64,000 nt of DNA from Thozetella sp. PMI_491 (GCA_021432635.1 MU270042.1:183577-247576), one strand, 5' to 3'; positions 1 to 10,665 are shown, numbered from the stretch's first letter. Numbers and translations are program-made. The notes: generated from the sequence alone by a model not told the origin.

Positions 1-371
1 AGCGAGCCTAGATCCTTCACGATGGGGCGGTACTGTTCGTCGAGCGTCAAGGCAAAATGATGGGAGCTGATGCCGCGCATCCCAGGTAAGACAACGTCAC
101 TATTCTCGTCACATCCAAACACAAAGCCATAGGGAGTTTTTGGGCCATTGCTGAACCTCAGTTCAAGACGTGGAAGATGGTCAAAGGGACCGCCTCCGCG
201 CTGCTCCGGTTCTTCTGTCGGTGCCCTGTCGCGACGGCCAATCTCCGGCTCGGAATACTTCGGAGGAACGTGGTTCTTGATATCTTCAATCGCACTCTTT
301 GCTGCAGATCCCCCACGACCGTCCTTGCCATAGAAGGGATACAGGCAAGCAATCAGGTCTGGGTCTGCCAT
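1..371 (-). CDS. FHA-domain protein, N-terminal part (runs off left edge)
   Basis: An uninterrupted reverse-strand frame begins with ATG at 371 (MADPDLIACLYPF) and leaves the window at base 1. In-frame ATGs also exist at 374 and 389; 371 is preferred because proteins of this type usually begin MADPDL. After an acidic, Arg/Glu-rich spacer comes the first half of a forkhead-associated domain (phosphothreonine-binding fold): RLELRF at about residues 76-81, YGFVFGCDENSDVVLP at about 88-103, then GISSHHFALTLD, the strand with the conserved Ser and His, and VKDLGS at the edge. In Sordariomycete accessory regions this N-terminus usually precedes a Ser/Thr kinase domain. That domain lies outside the window, so kinase identity is inferred. 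No intron is needed. Confidence 0.85.
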   Translation of the reverse strand, partial: MADPDLIACLYPFYGKDGRGGSAAKSAIEDIKNHVPPKYSEPEIGRRDRAPTEEPEQRGGGPFDHLPRLELRFSNGPKTPYGFVFGCDENSDVVLPGMRGISSHHFALTLDEQYRPIVKDLGS

Positions 372-734
372 CATGGGAGGTAACTCCATTGAGGTGAAAG
401 TAGGGAAGAGAAGAGGAGTCGAGACATATGAGCGGCTGCGCCTAGTCTTTATTGGAATAACAACGCAGGCAGGCCACCAAGGAGGTCGGCGTACGCTCAA
501 CCATATCCAATGATGCCGCATGCTTGCCAGGCAGCCAAGGCTGTTTGAGCGCCTGGCTGATCTGATTGGTGGTTGATCGGCCAGGCGTCTTTCCTTCCCC
601 GCTCCCAAAATTTGGAGAGTGGAACGCTCCGTTCTTGCCTCAGGCTGCCCCCAATATTTCAAATGAAAGGCCGAGCTGCCCCGCCCAAGCTCAATAACAT
701 CTATCTTCCAACTTTCCTCTGCTTTCGCGACGAC
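372..734. other. Intergenic region between divergent genes
   Basis: This is the spacer between the divergent FHA gene and the 787-residue gene, and presumably holds both promoters. I see no repeat or clear TATA box. A pyrimidine-rich stretch lies just upstream of the ATG at 735. Confidence 0.4.
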
Positions 735-3146
735 ATGCCGTCCTCGGAGCCTACAACCCCGAAATTGTCCGTTGACGACATCCTCGCGTTTAGCGAGGCA
801 GAGCTTGTCCAGTATATGAAGCAAAACCACTATCCCGACCGCGGTTTCGACCTTGACTTCGCAGGTTGGGAAAATCTGCCGAAAGACCAGCGAGACCAGC
901 TGGCTGAGAGATTGAGGTGATTATATGCCTTGTTATATTTCGTCCACCGCTAATACCTGGATAGGACAGGAGCGCAGAAAGCGAACGACGCGGCCGCATC
1001 CCGCCAAGTTGATCCTGGCCAACTCGCCGCACAATTGCAGGAAATCGCCGACAACCTAGACGCGCTACCAAAAGCTCTATCTCGACCGTCGCGCCGTTCG
1101 AGATCTCCCACTGTCGAAGTTGATTGGGACGAAGAGGGGAGGAAGTCCGAGATCGTAGCTTACAATACCCTCGTCAATGACGGCGGCCAGCCAGGGTACC
1201 CGATCAATCTCCTGGAAGACGTCTCCAAGAACCCAGTTGAGCATCGTGAAATACTGCGCCCTTGGCAGGACTACCCCGATGCAAGCACACCTCACTGGAG
1301 TGTGTTCCAGACACAACTGCGGAGATGGCAAGATTTCCGCATGTGGCAGGAAGACAACAGAGAGATGTTTAATGAGGAAGAGGAGTTTGCCGCGTTTGTC
1401 GAGAAGGAGAAGCGCCGAGATGCTGAGGACAGAGCTACGATATGGCGCCACATACAGATGACGGAGAATCAGTGGCTCAAGAAACTTGAGGCTGAGTTTA
1501 AGAGGCAAAGCCAAACCAATACTGATGGTGGGGTTGAAGGATTTTCTGCCTTTGTGAAGGAGACGAAGCAAAAGCGCCTGAAGAGTGGGCTCGCGTGGCC
1601 AGGGATGACAGAGGATGAATATCTAAAAACGCTTCGGAACCGGTTTAATCTGCAGCAGGCTCGTCGCTTTTGGGAGAATTTTCACTGGTTACGGGAAGAC
1701 AACGGCCGTGGCGGGTTTCCTGAATACCTCGACGAAGTCAAGCGTCGCTTCGCAAAACACGGCTTCACACGAACATTCCAGCTCGACGAAGACCCGAAGC
1801 GACAAGACAAATTAACGACATGGATCGAATACCTCAACTACGAGTACTCGTGGTACGACAAATACTCTAGAGACGTCATACGCCTGCAACCACAGTACGA
1901 CGAGGCCTGGCAGAAGCTCGTGGACTCGGGGGTGTTGAGGCCTTCAGAGACGGACGAGTATCTACGCAGTGACGAATCTGGATTTAGGGATGAGAGTGAA
2001 AAGGATGCAGCTAGGAAGGCAGTGGAATTCGCCAAGTCAGCCGCCAGGGCGGTCCTGATATCGACACAGAATGAATCTCAACGCTCTAGTCTCACCAAAC
2101 CACGTCGTCTCCAGATGATGAGGGAGGCCCATGCCAGGCTAGACGCGGCAAAAAAGTCATTGAGTGCGATCAGGAGACGAGGTGATCTCATTACTAAATT
2201 TATCCAAGGGACTTGGGATTACAAAACAGCTCAAAGGAATGTGAAATGCCAAAGCATTCGACTGCAATGGATTCTGGAACAGGTACCTTGGATCGAGGCT
2301 GAGATGATCGAATCCAAGGCGGCCGAAGGCAGCTCAGACGCAGAATGTGGCACAAAGAGACGATTTGGACGCGATCAAGATGACGAAGTCACAACAGACA
2401 TAAATCCCACGAGGCGGAATGGCCAAAGCATACGCTCAGACGGCAGAACTGGGTCTACTATACAAACAAGAGGGAGATCTGATCACAGCCGCCGCAACGA
2501 CACAGCTGATGATGAACGGCCTTCGAAGCGGTTTAGAGTCGACAGCCAAGACTCGGGTTTTCAGCGCCAAGCATCTGGCAATGCCGATGCGACATCAACT
2601 AGAGGCCTACAAGCGTCTGGAGTCTCGGCGGCAAGGCGACAAGGTAGTGACAGCAAGGCAGCCTTGAAGACCAGCCTGGCTCCTAGCAATCGTCTGCTAC
2701 AACCCACAGATCGCCCTCAGAGGCGGGAGGCTCAAGATGAATGCGGCCACGACGACACAATTGACGATAAGCCAATCTCCAAACGGCATGAGACTGACCG
2801 ACAACTTCATCGTTCTCATCTTCAAACACCCGACGAGGCGGAGACAGCAACGATTAGGCGGACACCACAGTCCAGGCCCCCTGCAAGGAGTAAGGACATT
2901 GGGAAACAGGAAGGTGGTCATCAGGCAGTCGCGCCACTTCGTCGCAGTGCGCGAATTGCTGCACACCAGAAGCCATGCAAAAGCCCCGTTGTGCCTTCTA
3001 GTTCGCCCAGGAGCCTAGGCCAACGGCCACGGCGGAAGGCTAGACAAGCACCAACACGTCCCTCATCCACAGGCTCACAAGACCGTTGGTCAAGGTCCCA
3101 GGCCAAGAAAACATCAAAACGAAGCTTGGCAGGAGGTATAAAATAG
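735..3146 (+). CDS. Expanded fungal family protein of unknown function (787 aa, one intron)
   Basis: Exon 1 is 735-916 (ATG at 735, MPSSEPTTPKLSVDDILAFS) and exon 2 is 965-3146. The 48-nt intron has a GTGATT donor, a CTAAT branch site and a GATAG acceptor. The phases match (AG|G) and give 787 residues. The N-terminus has the LAFSEAELVQYMKQN helix. The middle is Trp- and charge-rich, with RWQDFRMWQEDN, KQDKLTTWIEYLNYEY and WILEQVPWIEAEM. The last third is low-complexity and basic, ending near RRSARIAAHQ. I know this architecture from many accessory-region genes of Hypocreales and Glomerellales, sometimes mislabelled as ankyrin proteins. Its function is unknown; the basic tail suggests nuclear or nucleic-acid association (inference). 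The copy is intact, and a decayed copy lies at 9445-9830. Confidence 0.85.
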
Positions 3147-3546
3147 TATAGCGATTAAATATAGCGGCTAAGGCAAGCTACAGAGGCTTCTTAGATCTAA
3201 GTCTGATGTAGTGGATGCTATAGAGATCAAATAGGATGAAGAGGATTGTCGCTGCTATAGCTATTGGTATGCTCCGGCAGCCTGAAACCGACCCTCCGTC
3301 AATGCCGATCAACGACTCGCGATGACTTTTCTCATATGAGTGACGACGAGCAGAAGGCGGTGGGTTGGGAGGCGGTTAAGGTCTGAAATAAAAAGCCTCG
3401 CGACAGCCCAGTGGCTGTTCCTAGCCACCAGATCTGCTAGTTGTTAGTAGCCGATATTAGAAGCCTACGCCGTAGGGACGCGAGCCACCTAAGCGTTTCC
3501 GTGGGCTGGCAATCTGCTGCACGATCTCGAATTTGTAGCGCTGTCT
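3147..3546. other. Intergenic, no gene seen
   Basis: This is the shared 3' flank of two convergent genes. Frames are broken on both strands and I see nothing recognisable. Confidence 0.4.
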
Positions 3547-4207
3547 TCAGGAGCTGAGCCCCTCGTGCGTCGAAGAAGGCAGCTTCATCGAAGAGAGCGC
3601 CATCGGCGTAAAGTCCGCCCGCCGAGCGGAAGTCCTAGTCTTATCAGCGACCGTGATGCGAGAGACAATTTGTCTGCTAGAGCATGCAGAATCATGATCA
3701 GAATATACCGCGCGTCGGCCTTCTGAGAAATCCACTCGGCTGCAGTCTGGTTGGTCAGCGAGCAGGTGCAGCGGTGTCATTGTCGTACAATCTTCTTCAG
3801 GACTGCCGCTAGTCATAGGTTGGCTCGGGACATAGCCAAGAGAGCTGGGCAACACAGCTTCTGGTACGTTATACTCGTCCCTAACAACCTCCAGTAATGT
3901 CTCTCTATCCACACGGGGAGCAATAGCTTCTTTTTCAGTGGGATCTACAGGCTTATCCGCTATGCTAAGTCCATTTTAGCTACTCTTTCCCTCCCCGCAG
4001 TGTCTATATAGCTAGAGGCACTCACCTTAGAGAAGTTGCCTCCCCGTTCCATACTATCTTCTCATTTGCCATTTGCTCCGGTTCGTAGAGGATCTTCTCA
4101 TCTGAGTACACAGGGGCAGCTACCTCCTTCACATTATCAGCTGTAATCGATTCACAGTCGGACAGAGGTAACAGAGCCCTCACTACTAACAATGAATCTG
4201 GTTCCAT
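3547..4207 (-). CDS. Hypothetical protein, two exons (199 aa)
   Basis: Exon 1 runs 4207-4026 (ATG at 4207, MEPDSLLVVRALLPLSD). A 61-nt intron (4025-3965) has a GTGAGT donor, a GCTAAAAT branch-like site and a CTTAG acceptor. Exon 2 runs 3964-3547. The split codon AG|C keeps the frame and gives 199 residues. The first half is acidic (SITADNVKEVAAPVYSDEK); the second half is Ser/Thr/Arg-rich with no domain I recognise. The matching phase and textbook splice signals argue that it is, or recently was, a real gene. It could be the surviving 5' part of a larger gene. Confidence 0.5.
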
Positions 4208-4887
4208 TGTCTTGTATAGTATTTATATCCGATATAAGCAAACATAGGGGTCTATTACAAGGCATTAGTTCATGTCAAAGTTATAGTCTAGTTGACAAGG
4301 ATTACCTAGGGCGCAACAGTAATAGGGAACAGCAGCAAACAATCGGTCAAGGGGCTTTAGCACGAACTCAGGAGTAAGCCCTAGTAAAACTCTCAGGATC
4401 CTTAGGCACCATAAGCTTCCAATAGTGCGTCATGTCACAACCAGCCCATAAGCACTTTGCCACTCAGAGTAGGTCTTTCGCCTATCTATGCATCAGTTTT
4501 AGGATCTTTAAACGAAGCAGCCTATAAGAGAGCCCAATTCAGGACTTGATCTTTCTCCAAGATCTTAGACTTCCTAGCTAGGCGGTTAGTCGGTTTCTCA
4601 TGATAGCAGCAGATACAGCGATCGGATCAGCCACCATAGACAAGGACCTTCTCCTTATACGTATCGAGGCAGAACGACACGCCACAGTAGCTCCTTTGCC
4701 CGGTTGGCGAACTTTCCCCTGGGACGCTGAATCGTAGCTTGGCGTACATGGCGTCGTACGCGAGGCTGGCTGCCTCGGTACTGTTGACGCCAAGGGCAGC
4801 GTTGGACTGGGCTACGAGCGTCTTATAGTCCTTGAGCAGGGAGGCCAAACGGGGATAACCGCGAGGCGACGCCAGTCCGTTGAGTAA
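4208..4887. other. Decayed region
   Basis: There are only short broken frames here. A reverse frame at 4627-4944 has no ATG near its start and overlaps the inverted repeat beside it, so I read it as a remnant. Confidence 0.35.
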
Positions 4888-5105
4888 TAGAAGCAGATGT
4901 GCTGATTGGATGAAGTAATCGGGACTTAGAGGGGGTTGAGACAAGGCATTTCAGCGCTCCAGAGCGCTGAAATGCACTCTTAGTCAAAGGACGAACGCAT
5001 TGATTCTGGATTTCCCTTCCAATGGCGCCCGGACCGTCTAAAGAGTTACAGGCGCAGACGGACTGGAGAGAGCTCTAGAACAGAGTTGGTCATGATGTCC
5101 ACAGC
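4888..5105. repeat. Inverted repeat arm 1 with central palindrome
   Basis: About 200 bp here match, in reverse complement, the sequence at 9216-9444 with few differences. Within it, 4946-4975 is a hairpin with perfect 13-bp arms (gcatttcagcgct) around a CCAG loop. The repeat covers the 3' end and downstream flank of what was one gene. Confidence 0.8.
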
Positions 5106-5163
5106 TTTATGGTAAGAAGTTGAATCGAATATCTCAGAGCATATGCGCAGCTTGCCCCCTTCT

Positions 5164-5388
5164 CTAGCGGACCAGCTTATTCCGGGTCCAGTTCCATTGT
5201 GGGGCACAGTCATCCTCGCAGAAAATATGACCATTGTCTGGGCCCCAAGGATGATTGAAGTTAGTAGCTTCGCAGGCACAGCACATCCAGCCAATGGTTG
5301 TAGGAGCACTTTCACCGGCCGAAGAGAGCCCGCCGCTTTGGAAACTAGAACTGCCGGATTTCTTGCTCTCGTCGCTGCTTGATTCGAC
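5164..5388 (-). CDS. Cys-rich C-terminal exon, paralogue of the gene at 19112-19717
   Basis: An open reverse frame of 74 codons starts right after an acceptor (TTGTCAG at 5389) and stops at 5164-5166. It reads a Ser-rich stretch (SSSDESKKSGSSS), then SAPTTIGWMCCACEATNF, then a spacer with FCEDDC. The order Ser-rich, TIGW, paired Cys, Asn-Phe, late Cys is the same as the tail of the protein at 19112-19717 (ATIGWKCLCDRINF). The W-x-C-x2-C-x3-N spacing resembles the first half of a RanBP2-type zinc finger (inference). The upstream exon was not found, so this may be a gene fragment. Confidence 0.5.
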   Translation of the reverse strand, partial: VESSSDESKKSGSSSFQSGGLSSAGESAPTTIGWMCCACEATNFNHPWGPDNGHIFCEDDCAPQWNWTRNKLVR

Positions 5389-6358
5389 CTGACAACTCAG
5401 TCAGTTTTACTACATACCCTTTTATTAGCTAATGATTTAACGATAGCTTTCTACTAGTTAGGCATCCAAGAGTGCTGGAAAAGCTTCCCCTAGAAATAGG
5501 CGGCTAGATAAAACCAGCGAGCCTCGGAGAAATCACATCCTAAACCTTAAGTACCTACTAAACATCCTCAAAGAGAGTAATTTATATCTAAATTCTAATA
5601 AAGTAAAACCATTAATAAGGAAAAGCTCTTCGGCTCTACCCTTCAGTTCCTATCAATACTCGTACAACTGTCAGAAATACCTTACTCTCAACTGGAGGTG
5701 GTCCCGACCAAAAGTCGCCTATACTAGTTCCTAAAGGAACTTCAGTAGGATATGGGGATACGCTCCATTTAGTAGCGGCCTACGAACTTGTATTGGGAGT
5801 AAGTACAGATAAAGCCACTCTCTTTATCAAAAGACTTACAATCTAAACAGTGGATTTTGCTCTCACTGAGGACACATCCTGAGAACACGCGGGGGGTAGG
5901 TTTTGCCTTAGCTAGCAGTTAGAACTTATTTACACTTTTGCGCGTTCTCCGGGGGCCGTGGGGAAATGCCGACATGTTCCCGCTCCGACCTCGAGCCGAT
6001 CTAGTTAGGTGATCGCAAGTCTCAAGTGCCGAAATTTCTCGATCTATGGGTGGATAATGGACTGGTATATCTGAAGACGGCTATTATAAAGCGGTGTCGG
6101 ACTACAAGATATAAACCAACGGCTTCTCCTTTCTGCGATGGCGGCCGTCACGGCCCAGCTCGAATCAACAATCCTGCCGCAACTCCGGCGCCTCCGTCGC
6201 AATACCCAGACCCTTCTAGTGATTCACCCACTTCGCCTCTGGAAATGGAAGGAAAGTCGGGTCTGGCCCTAGTAAAGGCCGAGCTGGCCGCCATGAATAC
6301 GAATCTGCACGATGGGTTGAAGCACCCCGCCTTGCCTCGTAGAAACAAAAAGTTGACA
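5389..6358. other. AT-richer decayed region
   Basis: Many in-frame stops occur on both strands. I see no domain, tandem repeat or clear terminal repeat. Short open frames near 6026-6430 look like chance, or the 3' flank of the JmjC gene. Confidence 0.35.
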
Positions 6359-8014
6359 CTATGGTTTGTGAGACTGCCACTTCTTTCCGCAACTTTCGCA
6401 ATCCTGGTTGCCGCTCTCTTCTCGTCTTAACGCCTGTTTGGCTTCTGCGAAGATAGCAGTTTTCCCCGCCGCGCCCGATATCTTTGGGTACATGACGCAA
6501 AAGAACTTCGCAGCCTTGTCTTTCGTATCTTCGGAACGAGCGGCCATTATGATCGATTCGAGGAAGGGCCTGCTGGAATCTCTATCCGAGCCAAATACAC
6601 GAAGGTCTACCTGGAGAATCGGAAACGTATAATTGATGCACTCCTTGGTGGTGTATTCAATGCCTGAGGTAGGGCCGCCTTGCAATGTGTAGGTGGCGTG
6701 GAGACAGCCCGCAGTAAGGTAAAGGGCTTCTCCGTCTTGGGTAAGTGGGAATTCGCCATGCTCAAGAAGCGTGTGCAGCCTGATGAACATGTCATGTTCA
6801 CCTGCATGCTTCTCGTAAACCTTCCTGTTATGGTTCGTCCAGGGATAAAGAGCCCAAAGCTTCACACAGCCACCGTGAACGGCAGTTACAACATGCTTCC
6901 CGTGGTCTAATCTATCGGGTTAACGGTGATCGTCTCTATGGTGTCTGCAGAACGTACCAACGTGAAGATCCACGAATGTGCATTGTGGAGTAAGGTTTGT
7001 CGTTGCTATGGGATCATCGGAATAAGCCGTAGATCCACGCAGTCTCTCCGGGATTTGCATCTGACTCTGGCCGCCTACTAGATTTGTGGCGTAAAAGGTT
7101 TCGGTCGGGTTTGGCACGCTGAGTTGCTTTATCACTGTGTATAGTTTTGCGGACGTATTGGGAGTGTGAGGCTGGCCCCTACGATAGATGTTCGTTGTCC
7201 CCCGTTGGTACTTTTCGATGAGCTCGTCCATAAATTCGTCATCTGGAGCTTTTTTGATCCACAGCTCCTTCGCAGTGAAGGCCATCGGTGGCTTCAGTCC
7301 AAACTCTCCCCAGATGGAACTTGTAGATGTCGAGATGTCCAAATTACAAGCGTTGGCTCGACGAATAGCTTCCTTAAAGGCCAATGCAAGGGGTCGGAGT
7401 GGTCCATCGGCTCCTTCAGCCATCCCTAGAAAGGCATCAAGAAGATCTCGCGGCGTGTTCTGTTTTGGGCGTTTGCTGCTCGGTTCGGTCTCGTAGGTAG
7501 TTGAGGTAACATCATCCTGCGACTCGTCGTGTCGACGCTTTCGTAACGCTATACAACAAATATTAACTTAAAATAAATGCCGAGGTGAATTTTAGGTGAA
7601 TTTACCTGCCCCCAAGTTCTCCATTGTCTTTTCAAAGATAGAGGGAGCATTCCCGCCATGCTTCTCTATATACAGAGACAACCGTCGCTGAAGGTCATTG
7701 TTGTGAAGGCAAAGGATCTCGTGCTTACGTATGAGATCCCGGAAATAATCCAACTCCCCTTCAATCAACTGTTCTAATAGGGACCTGGTCATTGATATAG
7801 AGAGGAATGTGAACTCGTTCGAATCCAGCTTTTCCAACCGGTCCGCATTTCGCAGCGAGTTGACATTTTTAATGAAATCTTCACATTTGTCGAGGACCCA
7901 GTTTGGTACCTTTTGGTTAATCCAGACTTTCCCACCGAGGACAGCCTTTTCGAGCTTTGCCCTGAACTTGCTTGAATCGAGCTGGGGCTGTGGGGAGGCT
8001 GGATTTTCAGACAT
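6359..8014 (-). CDS. JmjC-domain protein (putative Fe(II)/2-oxoglutarate dioxygenase), 515 aa
   Basis: There are three exons: 8014-7606 (ATG at 8014, MSENPASPQPQLDSSKF), 7548-6958 and 6906-6359. The 57-nt and 51-nt introns have GTAAAT...TATAG and GTACGT...ATTAG borders, and all phases match. The N-terminal third is helical and charged. A basic stretch (LRKRRHDE) opens exon 2. The C-terminal half has the JmjC core: H332-V-D334 (the HxD pair, with the Asp codon split by intron 2), K349 in CVKLWALYPWT, and H403 in AGCLHATYTLQGG as the likely third iron ligand. The tail has CESCGKKW. Family members are nuclear histone demethylases or protein hydroxylases; the substrate here is unknown. The gene is intact although decayed sequence lies on both sides. 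Confidence 0.8.
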
Positions 8015-8184
8015 GGCGTGTAAGGACAGGATGAGGTTTGACTTTGAGAATGGAAGTGTGAGCCACGGGGTTTTAAGAAATTCGGTGCGAGGTACGGCAG
8101 TGGTATAGCCAGGCTTTCGGACTATAAGCTGGCTCCAAGGAGATTTCGGTCGTTTGGGTCAGTCTACCGTGGCACACGCTGGCG

Positions 8185-8335
8185 TGCCACGCACTGGTTT
8201 TCGGTCTCCTTTACAGGCTCTGTCCTCCTAACCGGTTCTCTGTCCCACTGACTGGTTCTCTGCCCCCTGACTGGTCCCCCCCACTGGTTCTCTCCAACTG
8301 GTTCTCCGTCCTCCTGACTGGTTCTTATTGACAGG
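8185..8335. repeat. Minisatellite with about 20-nt units
   Basis: At least six degenerate units of the form ACTGGTTCTCTGTCCTCCTG lie upstream of the JmjC gene. Unit length varies slightly. The reverse-strand frame through it is a by-product. Confidence 0.75.
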
Positions 8336-8454
8336 GACAGCCTATCATACAGACAGCAAACCCCTACCACGGCCCTGTCCAAAGCATCCACACTCGTTCC
8401 TACTCGCTATATTACGGTCTGCACCTATCCTCCTCCCCAGCTGATTGGTCGAGC

Positions 8455-8690
8455 GTCTTGCTGTCATTCTCCTGCTTTGCCAGTGACTGCGCCGGAAGTG
8501 AACCTTGGATAAGCACTCTTACCAATGGGATATGACTAGGAAACCTTGGCCGGAGCTTCGAAAACTCGTCCATGGCCTCGAGGTACCTTCTTTGCAGTAG
8601 ATAGATGTTCCCCAAGACAAATTTAAATTCAAGCATGTTATTGGCAGCCCTCCCCAAATGGTCTCCTAAGCTCCCAAAACCGAACAGTCT
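8455..8690 (-). pseudogene. TPR-like repeat fragment
   Basis: One reverse frame contains LEFKFVLGNIYLLQRRYLEA followed by MDEFSKLRPRFPSHIP, which fits one to one and a half tetratricopeptide helical pairs. The sequence on both sides of it does not continue the repeat. I read it as a remnant of a TPR or STAND gene. Confidence 0.4.
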
Positions 8691-8934
8691 TCCTTTGCTA
8701 TGGATCCTAGGTGGTCCAGGGCGATGCGGGCGGCCGCAATGGTGTGTAGGCCGTAGGACTATGTGGCCCGCCGTGCTTACATGGGAGGGTGTGCGGCTCT
8801 GGGGCCGCACAGTGCATGGCAGGTAGGAAGTGCGGCATCGTTTGCGGATGTGGACTCTGGTATATGCCTACTGATAGCCTTGACGGAGAAGTTATTGATT
8901 CTCAAGGAGCAGTGCAGTGGCACGGAGCTGTCTA

Positions 8935-9281
8935 GCAGCTGCGAACCTTTTACACCAGGTCGCGAGGACGGTTTCTTGGCCGTCGCGAAGCGGCTTCTCG
9001 AGGCGCGCCCATAAGGAGGCCACGGACAACATTGGGCGAACACCGCTGTATTGGGCCGCCTGGAACGGCTACTTGGATGTCCTATTCGGCTGTTGGCTTC
9101 CGACGCCGGCCTCTCCCTCCTCCGCCAGTTGCTCTGGATCCCCGTGGAATACTACACCTTCGACGCTATGAGCACGGCTGCTTACTCGCACGTGCTCAAC
9201 CTCTCGTCGGATTTCCACGGCACTAAGAGCTCTTCGGACATCGTGATGGCTGTCCAGCTCTCTCCAGTCGTCTGCGCCTAA
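8935..9281 (+). pseudogene. Ankyrin-repeat gene 3' fragment, frameshifted
   Basis: Three successive frames together give ankyrin-like sequence: VAKRLLEARP, then EATDNIGRTPLYWAAWNGYL, then RLLASDAGLSLL. At least two frameshifts lie near 9010 and 9080. The last frame runs to a stop at 9281, inside the inverted repeat shared with 4888-5105. It is part of a decayed ankyrin protein gene. Confidence 0.6.
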
Positions 9282-9444
9282 AACTCTTTCGACGGTCCGG
9301 GCACCATTGGAAGGGAAATCCAGATCAATGCGTTCGTCCTTTGACTAAAAGTGCATTTCAGCGCTCTGGAGCGCTGAAATGCCTTGTCTCAACCCTCTCT
9401 AAGTCCTGATTACTTCGTCCAATCAGCACATCTGCTTCTGGTGG
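9216..9444. repeat. Inverted repeat arm 2 with central palindrome
   Basis: This is the reverse-complement partner of 4888-5105. The matching hairpin is 9353-9382, with 13-bp arms around a CTGG loop. Confidence 0.8.
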
Positions 9445-9830
9445 ATCTCCCGAATACTTTGAAGAGGTCAAGCGCAGATACTCGAGAGACGTTGAGCGCT
9501 TGCAGCCACAGCACGACGGGGCCTGGCAGGAGCTCGTGGACTCGGGGGTGTTGAGGGCTTCAGAGACTGAGGAGTATCTATGCAGCGACGAATCAGGATT
9601 TCGAGAGGAGAGTGAAAAGGATATAGCTAGGAAGGCAGTGGAATTCGCCAAGTTAGCCGCCAGGGCGGTCTTGATATCGATACAGAATGAACCTCAACGC
9701 TCTAGTCTCACCAAACCACGTCGTCTCCAGATGATGAGGGAGGCCTATGCCAGTGGACGCGGCAAAAGAGTCATTGAGCGCAATCAGGAGACGAGGCGAT
9801 CTCACCATGAGATTTTTTTGCCAGTCGTCT
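9445..9830 (+). pseudogene. Decayed copy of the 787-residue family gene
   Basis: This segment is closely related to 1700-2200. It reads SPEYFEEVKRR, then jumps to YSRDVERLQPQHDGAWQELV, so about 35 codons between those blocks are missing. It then continues through FREESEKDIARKAVEFAK and LTKPRRLQMMREA before the frame shifts near 9750. Neither end of the gene is present. The segment directly abuts the inverted-repeat arm. Confidence 0.75.
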
Positions 9831-9949
9831 TTGTTCATATCGGGCCGGATTCTCTCAAGAAGCTGGCCGAGAAGAAATTTGCGACCCACGAGGCCTTCGT
9901 TTCGCCCGAATGGGACCAGAAAGAGATGCTCCTGCGAGCCTTGGAGAAG

Positions 9950-10439
9950 TTAGCTGGAAATGCGAGAGGTAGAAGCAGAACGCAACTTACGATTCGCCCG
10001 GCGACTCAACACGGTCGACGCACCGTCGGCAACCCGCCTGATGGCATCCTTGACCAACTGGAAATTCGAGCTTCCTGGGCCGTCGAACTTGTTCATGCCG
10101 GAGTGGGGTGCATCGAACCCCTTTCGCTCAAAAGTATCAAGGCAGGCCGAGTCCACTCGGGGATAAATAGAGGCACCCTCTATTAGGGTCCCCATCCCCG
10201 AGTCCTCCCCCAAGGCCTTCCAACCCAAAAATGCATCCGCTTACCGTTTCCGCAACGCAAGGAGCAGCCGGGCCGCTCAAAGTAGCAGCAGGAGCAGGGG
10301 TCCTACTGGATGTAGACCTCGAGCAGTTGAAGCAGTAAGCTTCCAGACCAAAGAAAGACATCCATCCTAACGCGTTGGCACTAGACTCTTGACGGAACCG
10401 GTCCAATTCCTCGTTGGTGGCGACGGAGCCGCTTTTCAC
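9950..10439 (-). pseudogene. Remnant of a STAND-protein N-terminal hydrolase-like domain
   Basis: A reverse frame contains APHSGMNKFDGPGSSNFQLV followed by KDAIRRVADGA. I associate this with the C-terminal end of the SesB/DUF676-type domain that precedes NACHT or NB-ARC in fungal STAND proteins. A second reverse frame (10439-10137) has ELDRFRQESSANALGWMSFF and may be upstream sequence of the same gene. The frames do not join, so I call it decayed. Confidence 0.4.
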
Positions 10440-10613
10440 ATCGGTCTGTCGGCTTCAGCGGCTCGTAGCACAGCATAGTGGAGGACGTGATATCAGATAG
10501 ATCAAGCTCACATAATCGTATGCTAAGGCTAGTTCAACCGCGTGAAAGACTGGCTAGAGGATTCGTGCTATAAGGTGCTCTACTTGCTCTGCTATTTTTC
10601 GACTGGACCTTGC

Positions 10614-10665
10614 TCCCAGGCCTGGTGTAGTGGCTGTTACAAATAGCAAGGTGGCAAGCAGTCTA
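10614..10665. repeat. Short fragment shared with 15242-15290
   Basis: The string tggtgtagtggctgtt, followed by aaatagcaaggtggcaagca, occurs here and near 15248. Confidence 0.65.
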
